A DNA stretch of 64,000 nucleotides from Lateolabrax maculatus (Eukaryota; Chordata; Actinopteri; Acropomatiformes; Lateolabracidae): positions 7,772,001 to 7,836,000 of the forward strand of contig CM062215.1 in assembly GCA_031216445.1 (NCBI GenBank), in the 5' to 3' direction. Of the stretch, positions 61,634-64,000 are shown one piece after another. Positions within the stretch are counted from its first letter, which is position 1; each line of letters begins with the position of its first letter. Under the pieces are notes generated by a model, which made no database searches, was not told the origin of the DNA, and worked only from the letters and a program-made list of their open reading frames with translations. The position numbers and the translations under genes are program-made.

Positions 61634-63057
61634 GATCACTCATCAGTCCTGTTATCAAAGACAAGATGGTCAATGGGGAAGTTTTGTTTAAAGTCTGTTG
61701 GAGATTTGCTGTTTTTCCACCCGGTGTTATTGTGAATGAAAAGTGCATGTGTGATGATGTGTGTGCGCTTGACCCTTGACCCCAGCCTGTTTTTCTGTGT
61801 AGAACTCAGCGGAGGGTTGGAAGGCAGATAGAAAGATGGATGGAGGGAGGGAGGGAGGCTGTTTTCCTGTTTTGCTAGTTTAATGCAGCACAGATGCACT
61901 TACACATTAAAAATAATTGATGAAATGTACTGTTACTGTTTAAAGAATGAATACAGTAAAGCATATACTAGAAACTGCCTCTGGATATTGTTCTTCAGAC
62001 ATACTGGAACAGAAAACCTTTCTGAATTCTACATTTTGACTTAGCTGTACATGATTTTACATTAAGTGTCCTATGTGTGTGGTGTCCGTTAAAGAGGGAG
62101 AAAATAATGTTTGTCCTTGGTTTCCATGGGCGTGAGAGGAGGAATGTTAAAGCTGCTGCGTTTCCCACAGCATGGAACACACATGCATGCTCACACACAA
62201 CTATATGCACTTACACACACAGTCCTCTTAAGGTGGCGTGTGTAGTGTGAGGGAGGTCTCACAGCGCCTTTATTCCCCTTTGAGTTTCTCCAAAAAATAC
62301 ACACATTATCTTGAACCACCCATCAGTCTGCAGCCACCTACATCGCTGCTCCAACCGCATTCGAGGCATGCATCAGTCAAAGAGTCATGACATGCACGCA
62401 GCAAACAGTTCGTAAATCTTATTTTTGTTTTTAAGAAACGTAAAAATTCAAATTGAAGCCTTTGATTATAGGAAAACAATTGCAGCTATTGGAAGAAAAA
62501 TGAGATTTGTCTCAAGAGTTTTAAAGTTGAAAATGCACTAAATGAGTCAGCAATCATGCACACACACAAATACACTCTATGAAGTCATATCCATATCCGA
62601 TTTCTGTAAAGAAAACACATCGCTTAAGATCAGGGTGTGAAGCTGAACAATAGGAAGGGCCAAGGGTTAACGAATGCGCACACATTGTGACGAAGACGGC
62701 GGCCTTTTCCGTCTCCTGTTCCTGTCAGTGGGCACTGATGGGAGCAAACACACCCTCACACACATGCACATAAACACGTGCAAAGCGCACGCGGGCTCGA
62801 AACGCACACCATCGATACATCCAATGCAACTTGCCTTGGCCAGGCTCCTTTTTCGAAGGAAGAACAGTTACGGAATAACACAGGGGAACAATCAGGGAGC
62901 GCTGCCCTGGAACAGCTGCCCATCCCTGGGCAACAGGACCAGTGAGGCCTGGGTGGAGGTCTGGAGGGGTGTGGGGCGAGGAAGCGGAAAGCTTGGAAGG
63001 GAGGGTCCCCCCGCTGAAAGATCCTTTTAGCTGCAGCCAGGGAGATCCTTCTGCGGT

Positions 63058-63092
<35 letters not shown>

Positions 63093-63098
63093 ACACAT
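57249..63098. repeat. Four scattered CA/GT microsatellites
   Basis: Runs: CA 57,249-57,290; GT 60,540-60,583; GT 61,364-61,394; CA 61,591-61,632; and CA 63,058-63,098 with a few interruptions. The DNA between them is not part of the repeats. Confidence 0.93.
58812..58970. repeat. Possible transposon end ('aaagggttaggtcaacc')
   Basis: 'taaagggttaggtcaaccaaac' resembles the left end of the 10,917-11,577 element ('ttaaaggatgagttcaccca'), and 'ccccaataaatggaagtgaatg' is frequent in fish repeats. No matching right terminal repeat was found, so this is a partial or unrelated copy. Confidence 0.35.
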
Positions 63099-64000
63099 AT
63101 GGAAACATACTGTACACATTGCTTTTCTCCCCCGGTGACAGGAGCAGCTTCCTCTTTCACACACACACCGGGCCAATATCAATACGCCCACATTGTGTTT
63201 GATCTGCGTTGGGTCCACGAGCACAGCCAAGGCAGCCACGAATCCTCCATCTCTCGGGGTGAGAAACCCTGAATTTGTGAGCAGAAACGCCGCCAGACAT
63301 TACGCTTCGTGGAGAAGAACTCCCTGGGCTCCAGTGCTACAGAAATCAACAGGCTAATTTGTTTCACTTCAACTTTCAAATTCAAAGAAATGAGTCGATC
63401 TTTTAGTCATGGGATTCAGTGTAAGCATACCATGCCGGTCAATATTAGTATTTTTAAATGAATTAGCAGGACTCATGCATGAGACATGAGGGGGTTACAG
63501 CATTTAAAATGACCATTCATCAGTTAAACCACCCAGAGTCACTCTGATGGGGGAATCAAGCTGACGTTTTACCTAATTACACCCTATGTCAATAACTGCT
63601 ACATTACACCTATGTGACATTTACAGGCATGTTTGAGCTTGACTCACAGCAGAGATGACAGTGAAAAATGTAGGTGTTTTTGGAATACTGTTCCAAACCT
63701 TCCACCGTGTGACCCCGCCATGTGGTTCTGGTTTCGTCCTTCTGGGAAGCCCATGCAAAAATATGCCGTGCATGGCGTCCGCTGGTCCTGACTGCTAGAC
63801 TGTCCTGAACGCCAAAAGAATGTCTCTCCGCCTTCAGTTAGAGGCCAGCGGTGATGATGATTGCCATGGGGATGTCACTCATGGGTACCGTTTCGTGGTT
63901 ACTGATTGGTCACAGAGTTTGGTCATCGGAGCAGAGATGTAAGAGGGTGTGACCAATGTGATTAGGAACAGGTGGAAGGTGGAGAGGACTGCAATACACA

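Larger units (their letters stand above)
52811..64000. other. Gene-poor intergenic DNA to the end of the window
   Basis: No convincing coding exon on either strand. It holds old repeat copies (53,900-54,062; 56,905-57,170; 58,812-58,970), a 17-base G run (53,037-53,053), CA/GT microsatellites, and AT-rich single-copy stretches with homeodomain-type TAATTA or TAATTACA words (for example 58,045-58,065 and 63,570-63,580). Confidence 0.6.

Noticed and set aside
12055..63098. Open frames of alternating Cys-Val or Thr-His across CA/GT runs
   Set aside because: These are translations of dinucleotide repeats and not genes.

Overview
The window is vertebrate nuclear DNA, almost certainly from a ray-finned (teleost) fish. 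It has compact GT-AG introns, very dense CA/GT microsatellites, several repeat families that I recognise as common in teleost genomes, and three multi-exon genes whose conceptual products match vertebrate families along their full length. I found no prokaryotic features, CRISPR array, tRNA or rRNA.

Layout. All three recognised genes lie on the minus strand. (1) 2,410-7,162 encodes ADAMTS1, a secreted metalloprotease (8 coding exons, 944 aa). Its 3' UTR probably ends near 1,240, and a TATA-like promoter lies near 7,675. (2) 13,403-25,146 encodes ADAMTS5, the aggrecanase (8 coding exons, 969 aa), with a 6.5-kb first intron and a long putative 3' UTR. The head-to-tail ADAMTS1-ADAMTS5 pair is the known vertebrate arrangement (human 21q21). 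(3) 30,370-40,398 encodes an SLC6-family Na+/Cl- coupled transporter of the GAT2/BGT1/taurine type (14 coding exons, 613 aa, or 624 aa if a start created by splicing is used). Every exon junction keeps the reading frame, and all three predicted CDS lengths are exact multiples of three.

Intergenic and intronic DNA carries mostly degraded repeats: a non-autonomous DNA transposon with matching terminal inverted repeats (10,917-11,577) and a diverged relative (9,369-9,665), a LINE reverse-transcriptase fragment in adamts5 intron 1, a foldback element and a repeated motif in SLC6 introns, and a broken endogenous retrovirus (about 51.3-52.8 kb). From 42 to 64 kb I find no convincing protein-coding gene. 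That part holds simple repeats, old repeat copies and a few stretches that look like conserved non-coding elements.

Function. The two ADAMTS enzymes are paralogous zinc proteases of the extracellular matrix, with overlapping proteoglycan substrates. The transporter is not functionally linked to them; its position beside them is positional information only. I saw no clearly novel biological system. The most interesting points are the unusual binding-site residues and possible splice-created N-terminus of the transporter, an overlapping upstream ORF in adamts5, and lineage-specific insertions in ADAMTS5.
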